64,000 nucleotides of DNA from JAVVHH01 sp965199665 (GTDB lineage: Bacteria; Pseudomonadota; Alphaproteobacteria; Acetobacterales; Acetobacteraceae): positions 372,001-436,000 of the forward strand of contig CBDASO010000001.1 of NCBI GenBank assembly GCA_965199665.1, written 5' to 3'. Shown one piece after another: positions 33,609 to 41,717 of this stretch. The first letter of the stretch is position 1. Every line of letters starts with the position of its first letter. The translations under genes were made by a program, and so were the position numbers. The notes beneath the pieces were generated by a model. The model saw nothing but the letters and a program-made list of their open reading frames with translations, was not told where the DNA came from and did no database searches.

Positions 33609-34489
33609 TTCTCGACGTTGGTGGGGTTGAGCGGCACGTCTTTCACCGCCGCTTCCGCCAGGCCCCACTTGTCCACGATCTTGCGGTACGTGCCGTTGGC
33701 GACCAGCCCGCCGATCGCGGCCTGCAACGGCGCCGCCATGTCCGACCCTTTCGGCAGCGCGACGCCGATGTACGAGATGTCCGTGTAGCTACCGACGACC
33801 TTGGTGCGCCCCTTGGTCTGCGCCACGAAATAGCTCACCGCGGTGGAGCCGAGCCAGAACAGGTCGGCGCGCCGGCTCATCATGGCTTCGGCGGCGCCGT
33901 TGCCGTCGTTGAAGGCCAGCGCGTTGATCGGCTTCTTGCCGGCGGCGGCGCATTTCGGTTGGTGCTCTTCGGCGAACACCATCTCGCGCGAGCCCCGCGT
34001 CGTGGCGACCGTCAGGCCGCAGAGGTCGTCCAGCGTGGTGACGGTGATCGGGCTGTCAGCGTGGGCGGCGAACAGCTCGTTGCCGAGCAGGGTGCCGATC
34101 ATGTCCACCACCTTCTCGCGCACGACGCTGACGCCCATCTGGCCCACCGCCGCGTCGAACCGCTTGGCCTGCAGGCCGGGGATCAGCGTGTCGAAGGTAG
34201 TGGCGCGCAGCTCCAGCGGGAGCCCGAGCAACTCGGTCGCGGCGCGCACGATGTCGATCTCCCAGCCGACGATCTCGCCCTTCTCGTTGCGGAAATCATC
34301 GGGCGGCGACCCCAGCGCGACGGCCACGGTGAACGGCTTGCCGGCGCGCTCGGCGGGCACGAGCTTAGTGAACGCCGGGTCGGCCGACTGGTGCAGCGAC
34401 GGGTCGGCGCCGGGCTCGGCGGCGAAGGCGGGCTGCGCCAGAAGGGCCAGCAGCGGCAGCGCGAGCAGCAGGCGGGCAGGGGTCGTCAT
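33605..34489 (-). CDS. Polar amino acid-type ABC transporter substrate-binding protein
   Basis: Periplasmic receptor of 294 residues. Signal peptide LLLALPLLALLAQPAFA, then a mature protein with FTVAVALGSPPDDFRNEKGE and GWEIDIVRAATELLGLPLEL, the standard start of the PAAT fold. CGLTVATTRGSREMV is the hinge region. Two Cys residues flank the second lobe (CGLTV and PKCAAAG) and may form a disulfide. ATG overlaps the stop of the monooxygenase gene, so uptake and oxidation are coupled. The ligand is probably the operon's substrate, not necessarily an amino acid. Confidence 0.9.
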   Translation of the reverse strand: MTTPARLLLALPLLALLAQPAFAAEPGADPSLHQSADPAFTKLVPAERAGKPFTVAVALGSPPDDFRNEKGEIVGWEIDIVRAATELLGLPLELRATTFDTLIPGLQAKRFDAAVGQMGVSVVREKVVDMIGTLLGNELFAAHADSPITVTTLDDLCGLTVATTRGSREMVFAEEHQPKCAAAGKKPINALAFNDGNGAAEAMMSRRADLFWLGSTAVSYFVAQTKGRTKVVGSYTDISYIGVALPKGSDMAAPLQAAIGGLVANGTYRKIVDKWGLAEAAVKDVPLNPTNVEK

Positions 34490-35874
34490 GGACGGGTCTC
34501 TCCGATGAAGCTGCCGTTGTCGCGGGCATGGGCGCCACGGCTGCGGAAGCTGGGGCGCGACAGGCCCAGGCTACCGCGCAGGGTGCCGTCGCCCTCGTAT
34601 TCGGTCTGGAACAAGCCGCGGCGCTGCAGCTCCGGCACCAGCCATTCGAGACATTCGAGGGCCGGGCCCGGCATGTAGGGCGGGATGAGGTTCCAGCCGT
34701 CGCAGGCCCCGTTCTCGAACCAGTCCGCCATCACGTCGGCCGCGCCCGCGGGGGTGCCGACAAAGACGAAGTGACCGGAGGCGCCGGCCTGATCCTGGTA
34801 CAGCTTGCGGATAGTCATGCCGGGCTGCCGGCTTTGCGCCACCAGCTTGTCGTACGCGCTCTTGACCGAATTGCTCGCCGGCAGCGGCGGCGGCAGCGGC
34901 CCGTCCAGGTCGTGTCCGGAGAGGTCGCCGAACACTTCGGCCAGCATGGGCAGGCCGACGCGCGGGTGCACCATGGCCTGTAGCTGGGCGAACTTGTCCT
35001 CCGCCTCCGCCTGGGTGCGGCCCAGCACGGGCAGGATGCCGGGCATCACCAGCATGGAGGCGGGGTCGCGCCCCGACCGGGCGCCATGCTCCTTCACGCT
35101 CCGGTAAAAGGCCTGGGCCAGTTCCTTGGTCTTCTGCTGCGTGTAGATCAGGTCCGCGATGCGGGCGCCGAGATCCTGGCCCGGTCCCGACGACCCGGCC
35201 TGCGCGATCACCGGATAGCCCTGGATCGGCCGCGCCACGTTGAGCGGCCCCTTGACCCCCAGGATGGCGCCGCGATGGTTGAGTGTGTGCAGCTTCGCCG
35301 GGTCGAAGTAACGCCCGCTCGCCTTATCGCGAGTGAAGGCGTCGTCCTCCCAGCTGTCCCACAGGCCGAACACCACGTCGACGAACTCTTCCGCGCGGCG
35401 GTAGCGCTGGCCGTGCTCCACATGCGCGTCCAGCCCGAAGTTGAAGGCTTCCTGCTCGCTCCACGACGTCACCACGTTCCAGGCGACCCGGCCGGACGTG
35501 ACGTAATCCAGCGAGGCGAACTTGCGGGCCACGTGGTACGGCTCGTTGTAGGTGGTCGACGCGCTGGCGACGAAGCCGAGGCGCTCCGTGACGGCGGACA
35601 ATGCGCCGATCACCGTCAGCGGCTCGAACACGTCGATGCGCGGGTTGAACGACAGCTCGTCGTCGTCCTTGGCCGAGTGCCGCACCGCGATGCCGTCGGC
35701 CCAGAACATGAAATGGATCCGCGCCCGCTCGGCGGCCACCGCCATGCGCTTCCACAGCGCGATGTCCATGGCCGCATCGGCCTGGGCGTCCGGCATGCGC
35801 CAGCCGGCGACGTGGGCGCCGTTGGCGACGATGTTGAACCCGAGTTTCATGCGGCGAGCGGAGGCGTTTTGCAT
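34486..35874 (-). CDS. NtaA/SnaA/DszA-family flavin-dependent monooxygenase
   Basis: A 462-residue luciferase-like TIM-barrel monooxygenase that uses FMNH2 supplied by a separate reductase. The family hallmark AWNVVTSWSEQEAFNFG is near 130-147, preceded by ASASTTYNEPYHVARKFAS. YPVIAQAGSSGPGQDLGAR is the flavin phosphate-binding area. Known members oxidise nitrilotriacetate, EDTA, dibenzothiophene sulfone, alkanesulfonates and pristinamycin precursors. No flavin reductase is encoded nearby. An alternative ATG at 35850 would start at the conserved MKLGFNIV. Position between an acyl-CoA synthetase and a transporter suggests oxidative attack on an imported N- or S-containing compound. Confidence 0.9.
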   Translation of the reverse strand: MQNASARRMKLGFNIVANGAHVAGWRMPDAQADAAMDIALWKRMAVAAERARIHFMFWADGIAVRHSAKDDDELSFNPRIDVFEPLTVIGALSAVTERLGFVASASTTYNEPYHVARKFASLDYVTSGRVAWNVVTSWSEQEAFNFGLDAHVEHGQRYRRAEEFVDVVFGLWDSWEDDAFTRDKASGRYFDPAKLHTLNHRGAILGVKGPLNVARPIQGYPVIAQAGSSGPGQDLGARIADLIYTQQKTKELAQAFYRSVKEHGARSGRDPASMLVMPGILPVLGRTQAEAEDKFAQLQAMVHPRVGLPMLAEVFGDLSGHDLDGPLPPPLPASNSVKSAYDKLVAQSRQPGMTIRKLYQDQAGASGHFVFVGTPAGAADVMADWFENGACDGWNLIPPYMPGPALECLEWLVPELQRRGLFQTEYEGDGTLRGSLGLSRPSFRSRGAHARDNGSFIGETRP

Positions 35875-35921
35875 GTGCGAAAGATTAGGAACGATTCCGC
35901 GCCGCCGTCAAAACGATGCCG

Positions 35922-37475
35922 TCACCTCGGCGCGGCGGTGGCCCTGCCGCCATAGCGCAGGCGCAGCTCCCGCTTGAGCAGCTTGCCCGCCGTGTTGCGC
36001 GGCAGGTCGTCGGCGAAGATGACGCGCTTGGGCACCTTGAACGGGGCCAGCGCGCCGCGGGCATGCACGATCAGCTCGGCCTCGTCCGCCGCCAGCCCCT
36101 GCCGCAGCACCACCACGGCGGCGATCGCCTCGCCCCATTTCGGGTCCGGCAGCGCGATCACCGCCACCTCCGACACGGCGGGGTGGCCGAACAGCGCTTC
36201 CTCCACCTCGCGGCTGGCGACCAGCACGCCGCCCGTGTTGATCACGTCCTTGATGCGGTCGACGATCGTCAGGTAGCCCTCGTCGTCCAGCACGCCGACA
36301 TCGCCGGAATGGAACCAACCGCCGGCAAAGGCCGACGCCGTCTCCGCCGGCTTGTCCCAATAGCCGAGCGTCAGGTGCGGCGTGCGGTGCACGATCTCGC
36401 CGGGCGTGCCGGGTGGCACGTCGTTGCCGTCGAGGTCCACCACCCGGGTGCGCACGTTGAGCACGGGGCGGCCAACGGAGGCCGGGCGGCTGTCGTGCTC
36501 CTCCGGCTTCAGCAGGGTGGCCAGCGGCGCGACCTCGCTCTGGCCGTAACAATTATAGGCCAGCAGCCCGGGCAAGCGGCCGCGCAGCTCCGCCAACACC
36601 GGCACCGGCATGATCGCCGCGCCATAATAGGCCCGCCGCAGCGAGGACAGGTCGCGGGTGGCGAAGTCGGGGTGCCGCAGTAGGTTGATCCACACGGTGG
36701 GTGGCGCGAAGAACGAGTTGAGCCGATGCCGCTCGATCAGCTCGAGGCATGCGGCCGGGTCGGGGGCGATCACCAGCAGGCTCTCCGCGCCGACCAGGAA
36801 CTGCGGCATCAGGAACACGTGCATCTGCGCGGTGTGGTACAGCGGCAGCGCGGCCAGCGCCCGGTCGGCTTCGGTGAACTCGCAGGCGATGATGGCGGAG
36901 GTGTATTCCGACAACAGGGCGCGGTGGGTCAGCATGGCGCCCTTGGGCGCGCCCGTGGTGCCGGACGTGTACAGGATCTGCGCAACGTCGCCGTCGTCAA
37001 CGGCGTCGTCGACGAAGGGTGCGTCGTCGCCGACGTCGAGCAGCTGGTCGATCCGCCCCACGTCGGCTGCGCCGGCGGCACTCTCGGCCACCGGCAGCGC
37101 GGGATCGTGCAGGACCAGCCGGGCGCCGCATTGCGCGACGACCGTGCCGAGCTCGCCGGGCGTCAGCGCGTAGTTGGCCGGCACGTGGATCAGCCCGGCC
37201 TTGCAGCAGCCGATCCAAAGCAGGACGTAATCGTCCGAGTTGCGGCCGAACGCCACCACCCGGTCGCCCCGTTGCAGTCCGCGGGCCCGCAGGCCCTGCG
37301 CCACCCGGTCCGACAATCGGTCGATGTCGCGGAAGCTCAACACCCGGGTGCCGAAGCGGAGCGCCACCCGGTCGCGGAACACGGCGGCGGCGCGGCCGAC
37401 CGCGTCGCCGATCGTGTTGCGCCCGGCGCGGCGGGCCGCCGCCGCGGTGGCCGGGTCGAAGGCGGAGGGGATCAT
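35922..37475 (-). CDS. Acyl-CoA synthetase (class I adenylate-forming enzyme)
   Basis: Activates a carboxylic acid through an acyl-adenylate to a CoA thioester; 517 residues. The P-loop motif YTSGTTGAPKGAMLTHR is at about 165, NCYGQSEVAPLATLL is motif A5, WFHSGDVGVLDDEGYLT and DRIKDVINTGG form the hinge, and PRNTAGKLLKREL carries the catalytic Lys near the C-terminus. The acyl substrate cannot be read, but medium-chain or aromatic acids are common. It lies seven bases after the alcohol dehydrogenase stop and 47 bases before the monooxygenase start. Confidence 0.9.
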   Translation of the reverse strand: MIPSAFDPATAAAARRAGRNTIGDAVGRAAAVFRDRVALRFGTRVLSFRDIDRLSDRVAQGLRARGLQRGDRVVAFGRNSDDYVLLWIGCCKAGLIHVPANYALTPGELGTVVAQCGARLVLHDPALPVAESAAGAADVGRIDQLLDVGDDAPFVDDAVDDGDVAQILYTSGTTGAPKGAMLTHRALLSEYTSAIIACEFTEADRALAALPLYHTAQMHVFLMPQFLVGAESLLVIAPDPAACLELIERHRLNSFFAPPTVWINLLRHPDFATRDLSSLRRAYYGAAIMPVPVLAELRGRLPGLLAYNCYGQSEVAPLATLLKPEEHDSRPASVGRPVLNVRTRVVDLDGNDVPPGTPGEIVHRTPHLTLGYWDKPAETASAFAGGWFHSGDVGVLDDEGYLTIVDRIKDVINTGGVLVASREVEEALFGHPAVSEVAVIALPDPKWGEAIAAVVVLRQGLAADEAELIVHARGALAPFKVPKRVIFADDLPRNTAGKLLKRELRLRYGGRATAAPR

Positions 37476-37481
37476 GGCGCC

Positions 37482-38534
37482 TCAGGCGGCTTCGGTGAGC
37501 ACCACCCGGCCGATGACCTCGCCGCGATCGAGCTGGTGGATGATCTCGTCCGCCCGCTCCTTGGGTACTTCCCGCACCGGCGTCGGCCGCAGCTTGCCCG
37601 AGCGGGCCAGCGCCAGCACCTCGCGCAGCTCCGGCAGGCTGCCGGTCAGGCTGGCCTGGACGCTGAGCACGCGGAAGATCGCCGCCGAGACGGAGAACGG
37701 GATCACGCCGCCGCCGATGCCGACCACGACCAGCTTGCCGCCCTTGGGCAGCACGGCCATCGCGGTATTGGCGGTCGAGTCCTTGCCGACGAAGTCGATC
37801 GCCGCGCCGATCGGACCGGCTGCCGCCTTGATCCGCGCCGGCAGGTCGTCCGTCCCCGACACGAAGGCGGTCGCGCCCGCCGCCCGCGCCGCGTCCTCCT
37901 TGGCCGGGCTCACGTCGACGGACACGATCCGCTCCTGGCCCAGCGCGCGCAGCATGGCGATGGCCGCCAGCCCGAGGCCGCCGGCACCGAACAGCACAAC
38001 GGCGTCGCCCTGCCAAAGCGGTAGGATCTTGCGCGCCGCCGAATACACGGTGAGGCCGGAGCAGGCATAGGTGGCGGCCAGCGCGGCCGGGATGCCGGCA
38101 TGGTCCAGCACGTAGCGCGGGTGCGGCACCTTCACCTTGCCCGCGAAGCCGCCATTGGTGATGCCGCCGAGGCTGCGCTGGTTGGCACACAGATTATCCT
38201 GCTCGGCCGCGCAGCGGGCGCAGTGGCCGCAGCCGATCCAGGGATACACCACCACGCTGCTGCCCAGCTCGACACCCGTCGCATCCGGCCCGACCGACGA
38301 GACACGGCCCACGATCTCGTGGCCCGGCCCGAGCGGCAGCGTCGCCCCGCGATCGGCCACGCGGAAGAAGGTGCCGCCGCCCATGTCGTAACCGCCGTGC
38401 CAGAGGTGCACGTCCGAGTGGCAGACCCCGCAATGCGACACGTCGACCACCACCTCGGTGCCGGACGCGGCGGGGTCGGGCAACTCGACGCATTGCAGCG
38501 GCGCCCCGTGTTCCACGACGGCCCACATCTTCAT
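37482..38534 (-). CDS. Zinc-dependent alcohol dehydrogenase
   Basis: A 350-residue medium-chain dehydrogenase. Catalytic zinc ligands are in HCGVCHSDVHLWHG (about 34-47) and GHEIVG; the structural zinc lobe is CGHCARCAAEQDNLC. The NAD-binding motif is GAGGLGLAAIAML near 180. ATG at 38534 follows GGAGGAAA; the frame is open to 38588. First gene of the seven-gene operon running to 31243. It may oxidise an alcohol to the aldehyde/acid that is then activated by the acyl-CoA synthetase. Confidence 0.9.
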   Translation of the reverse strand: MKMWAVVEHGAPLQCVELPDPAASGTEVVVDVSHCGVCHSDVHLWHGGYDMGGGTFFRVADRGATLPLGPGHEIVGRVSSVGPDATGVELGSSVVVYPWIGCGHCARCAAEQDNLCANQRSLGGITNGGFAGKVKVPHPRYVLDHAGIPAALAATYACSGLTVYSAARKILPLWQGDAVVLFGAGGLGLAAIAMLRALGQERIVSVDVSPAKEDAARAAGATAFVSGTDDLPARIKAAAGPIGAAIDFVGKDSTANTAMAVLPKGGKLVVVGIGGGVIPFSVSAAIFRVLSVQASLTGSLPELREVLALARSGKLRPTPVREVPKERADEIIHQLDRGEVIGRVVLTEAA

Positions 38535-38625
38535 GCTCGGTTTCCTCCGTTTTCCGAATCGTTGGCACAGTTCGGCCAGCGGGAACACGGCTTTTCGCCG
38601 GGCCTCACCGGCTGAGACCGCATCT

Positions 38626-38657
38626 CAACTTGCGAGAAGGACTGTTATCGCAACTTG
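38626..38657. repeat. Inverted repeat upstream of the recombinase, candidate core recombination site
   Basis: CAACTTGCGA (38626-38635) and TCGCAACTTG (38648-38657) flank a 12-base spacer. The inner six bases of each arm, TTGCGA and TCGCAA, are perfectly inverted, and the ten-base arms match in nine positions when inverted. CAACTTG also occurs as a direct repeat. Two short inverted arms around a spacer are the layout of tyrosine-recombinase core sites, and this one is 31 bases before the recombinase ATG. It could equally be an autoregulatory operator. Confidence 0.45.
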
Positions 38658-38688
38658 ACGTCCGGCGGGGCGGCCCGCACTGTGCGGC

Positions 38689-39663
38689 ATGGCGACGTCC
38701 CCATCCTCCGCCGCGAGCCTTGCCGCCGCGACCCGGCGCCGCGCGCGCCGGCTGGCCGACGGCTTCGTGCAGGCTGCCGACGCCCCGGCGACCGTGCGCG
38801 CCTACGAGGCGGACTGGCGCGGCTTCGGTTCCTGGTGCGCCGCCCGCGAGATCCCGCCCTTGCCGACGGCGCCGGAGACGGTGGGCGAGTACCTGGCCGA
38901 ACTCGGCGAAGGCTACGCACGGGCCACCTTGCGCCGCAAGGTGGCCGCCATCGCGCGCGCCTGCCGCCGCGCGGGACACCCGCTCGACACGCGACACCCC
39001 GCCATCCGCGACCTGCTGCGCGGCATCGGCCGGCTGCACGGCAGCCCGCCCAAGCGCGCGCAGGCGCTCACCACGGAGGAGATCGGGCGCCTGGTCGCCA
39101 CCTGCGACACCGACCTGGCCGGCACGCGGGACCGCGCGCTGCTGTTGATCGGCTTTGCCGGGGCGCTGCGCCGCTCGGAACTCTGCGCGATCGAAGTCGC
39201 GCACCTGCGCTTCACCGCGAGCGGGTTGGAGCTGCTGCTGCCGCGCTCCAAGACGGATGCGGAGGGCGAGGGCGTGCGCCTCGGCATCCCGCGCGGACGG
39301 CACGAGGCCACTTGCCCGGTGCGCGCGCTGAAGCGCTGGCTGTCCCTGTCCGGCCTCGGGGGCGGGGCGGTGTTCCGCGGCGTTACCCGGCACGGCACGT
39401 TGCGCCCGGCCGCGCTGAGCGGCGAGGCCGTGCGTCTGATCGTGGCCCGGCACGCGCGCGCCGCCGGGCTGGAGGCGACGCGGCTGGAGCCGGTCTCGCC
39501 GCACGGCCTGCGCGCCGGCTTCATCACCACCGCTTACCGCAACGGCGTGGGCGACGAGGAGATCATGGGCCATAGCCGGCACCGCAGCCTCACCGTGATG
39601 CGCAGCTATGTGCGCCGCGCCAAGCTCGGAACGGCAAGTCCGGCGGGCAAGCTCGGCCTATGA
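38689..39663 (+). CDS. Tyrosine-type recombinase/integrase
   Basis: A 324-residue site-specific recombinase. An N-terminal SAM-like core-binding domain (about 20-110, TVRAYEADWRGFGSWCAARE) is followed by the catalytic domain. Catalytic residues are all present: Arg in FAGALRRSELCA (about 161), Lys in PRSKTDAEGEG, SPHGLRAGF (His-x-x-Arg), GHSRHRSL and Tyr in MRSYVRRA near 314. No excisionase, phage genes or tRNA adjoins it, so it is solitary. Its stop overlaps the carotenoid oxygenase start (ATGA at 39660-39663). It may belong to a degraded or very small integrative element. Confidence 0.9.
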   Translation: MATSPSSAASLAAATRRRARRLADGFVQAADAPATVRAYEADWRGFGSWCAAREIPPLPTAPETVGEYLAELGEGYARATLRRKVAAIARACRRAGHPLDTRHPAIRDLLRGIGRLHGSPPKRAQALTTEEIGRLVATCDTDLAGTRDRALLLIGFAGALRRSELCAIEVAHLRFTASGLELLLPRSKTDAEGEGVRLGIPRGRHEATCPVRALKRWLSLSGLGGGAVFRGVTRHGTLRPAALSGEAVRLIVARHARAAGLEATRLEPVSPHGLRAGFITTAYRNGVGDEEIMGHSRHRSLTVMRSYVRRAKLGTASPAGKLGL

Positions 39664-41081
39664 CGGGGCTGGCCGGCGCCGTCCGCGCGGCGGCGGAGAG
39701 CGGCGTGGGCTGGATCGCCGCGTTCAATCGCTGGCGCCGGCCGCGGACCGTCAACCCGTTCCTGGTCGGCGTGCACACCCCGCTGCCGGCCGAGCTCACC
39801 CTGGCCGACCTGCCCGTCAGCGGCCGGCTGCCGCCCGGCCTGCAGGGACGTTACCTCAAGATGGGTGCCAACCCGGTCCGCCCCGACCACCGCTCCCACT
39901 GGTTCCTCGGCGACGGCATGGTGCACGAGCTGACCCTGCCGGGCGCCGGGGCGCCGAGCTACCGCAACCGCTGGATCCGCTCGCGCCTGGCCGCCGCCGC
40001 CCTGGGCCGCCCCGCGGCGCCGGGGCCCCGCCGCGGCCGCAACGACACCGTCAACACCAACGTCGTCCCCATCGGCGGCCGGCCCTTCGCCGTGGTGGAG
40101 GCCGGCAGCTTCCCGGTCGAGCTCTCCCCCACGCCCGACGACCAGCGCTACAACCCGTTCGACGGCACGCTCGAAGGCGCCTTCAGCGGCCACCCACACC
40201 TCGATCCGCTCACCGGCGAGACCCACGCGATCGCCTATGACGGCAGCATCTGGGACGCGGTGCGCCACGTGGTGCTGTCGCCCGCCGGCCGCGTGGTGCG
40301 CGATCTCGCCATCCCCGTGCGCGACGGGCCGTGCATCCACGATTGCGCGCTCACCGCCCGGTTCGTCGTCGTGCTGGACCTTCCGGTCACCTTCTCCATG
40401 CGCGCCGTGCTGGCGGGCCGTGCGTTTCCGTTCCGGTGGAACCCGGCGCACCCCGCCCGCATCGGCCTGCTGCCGCGGACGGGCGGAGCCGCCGACATCG
40501 TGTGGTGCCCACTCGACCCGTGCTTCGTGTTTCATGTCGCCAACGCGTTCGAGGATGAGGCGGGCCGGGTGGTGATGGACGCGGTCGTCTACCCCCGCAT
40601 GTTCGCCGGCGGGGAGGGCGAGCTCGATGCGCTGGGCCAACTCGAGCGCTGGACGATCGACCCGGCGCTTCGGACGGTCGATCGCCATGTGCTGGACCCG
40701 ACCCCGCAGGAATTCCCCCGCATCGACGAGCGCCGCTGGGGCCAGCCGCACCGCTACGTCTACGGCGTGCAGGTCCCGCCGGACGGCAACACGCAGCTGC
40801 GCGGCGCCACCCGCATCTACCGGCACGACACCGCCACCGGCGAGCGCGAGGATAACGATTGGGGCGACGGGCATCTGCCGGGCGAGTTCGTATTCGTGCC
40901 CGACCCGTCAGTGTCCGACGAGGCCGCCGGCTGGCTGGTCGGCCTCGTCCTCAACGTGGCCGAGCGCACCACCGACTTCGCCGTGCTCGATGCCGGGCGG
41001 CTCGGCGACGGCCCGGTGGCGACCGTTCACCTGCCGCACGCGATCCCGCCGGGCTTTCACGGCAACTGGTTCGCCGCGTGA
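39660..41081 (+). CDS. Carotenoid cleavage oxygenase (RPE65/CCO family)
   Basis: A 473-residue non-haem iron dioxygenase that cleaves alkene bonds in carotenoids, apocarotenoids, stilbenes or lignostilbenes. Four iron-binding His residues sit in expected contexts: SGHPHLDP (about 180), GPCIHDCALT (about 227), CFVFHVANAFED (about 290) and GFHGNWF at the C-terminus. The N-terminal GRYLKMGANPVRPD and HWFLGDGMVHEL motifs are also typical. It is translationally coupled to the recombinase upstream, an odd arrangement. No carotenoid biosynthesis genes are in the window, so an aromatic alkene substrate is possible. Confidence 0.92.
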   Translation: MTGLAGAVRAAAESGVGWIAAFNRWRRPRTVNPFLVGVHTPLPAELTLADLPVSGRLPPGLQGRYLKMGANPVRPDHRSHWFLGDGMVHELTLPGAGAPSYRNRWIRSRLAAAALGRPAAPGPRRGRNDTVNTNVVPIGGRPFAVVEAGSFPVELSPTPDDQRYNPFDGTLEGAFSGHPHLDPLTGETHAIAYDGSIWDAVRHVVLSPAGRVVRDLAIPVRDGPCIHDCALTARFVVVLDLPVTFSMRAVLAGRAFPFRWNPAHPARIGLLPRTGGAADIVWCPLDPCFVFHVANAFEDEAGRVVMDAVVYPRMFAGGEGELDALGQLERWTIDPALRTVDRHVLDPTPQEFPRIDERRWGQPHRYVYGVQVPPDGNTQLRGATRIYRHDTATGEREDNDWGDGHLPGEFVFVPDPSVSDEAAGWLVGLVLNVAERTTDFAVLDAGRLGDGPVATVHLPHAIPPGFHGNWFAA

Positions 41082-41084
41082 GCC

Positions 41085-41528
41085 TCAGAACGCCGCGATG
41101 CAGGCGACCCCGGCCACCATCAGCAGCCCGCCGACGATGCGGCCCAGCCCGGCCGCATGCACGTCGAACCCCATCCAGCCGAAATGATCCAGCGCGAGCG
41201 ACGTCACGGTGGACGAGGTGACCACCAAGGCCACGAACACGCCGGCCCCGAGCTGGCCGGAGGCGACCACGGTGGCGAACAGGAAGGTGGTGCCGAACAC
41301 CCCGCCCAGCCACGCCCACCACGGCGTCCGCGCCAGCGCCGCGCCGGTCGGCAGCCCACCGCCGAAGCACAGCGCCAATAGGCAGGACAGCGTCACGGTG
41401 ACGCCTGCGACCATCAGGATGGCCCAGAGCGGGGTTTCCAGCGCCTTCTGCAGGCTGGAGTTGCTGCCCGACTGGAGTGCGCTGCCGATGCCCGCGGCAA
41501 TCGCAAGAAGGAGAAAGACCGCTTTCAT
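41085..41528 (-). CDS. YdcZ/DUF606-family DMT inner-membrane protein
   Basis: A 147-residue very hydrophobic protein with about five membrane segments. It begins MKAVFLLLAIAAGIGSALQS, the characteristic start of the family, and has FGTTFLFATVVASGQLGAG and ALVVTSSTVTSLALDHFGW. The family belongs to the drug/metabolite transporter superfamily; members often act as homo- or heterodimers. It converges on the carotenoid oxygenase gene with three bases between the stops. The substrate is unknown. Confidence 0.85.
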   Translation of the reverse strand: MKAVFLLLAIAAGIGSALQSGSNSSLQKALETPLWAILMVAGVTVTLSCLLALCFGGGLPTGAALARTPWWAWLGGVFGTTFLFATVVASGQLGAGVFVALVVTSSTVTSLALDHFGWMGFDVHAAGLGRIVGGLLMVAGVACIAAF

Positions 41529-41717
41529 GGCATGGGCGCTCCGGAGGGCGGGGCATGGTGCCGACCGCCCCCCTTCTACCCGAGCCGGACCGCCGCCCCC
41601 CGATCACAAAGTGGTCGTGCCCGGCGGCAACGCCGGCGTCCGGCAGACGTTGGCGGCACCGACACAGATCGTGGCGGGGTCGATCGGCCAAGCTCATCGG
41701 AAAGGCCGAACCCCTTC

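Noticed and set aside
38600..41530. Prophage or genomic island around the recombinase
   Set aside because: No phage, plasmid or toxin-antitoxin genes and no tRNA are near, and flanking operons are of ordinary composition. Only a solitary recombinase can be supported.
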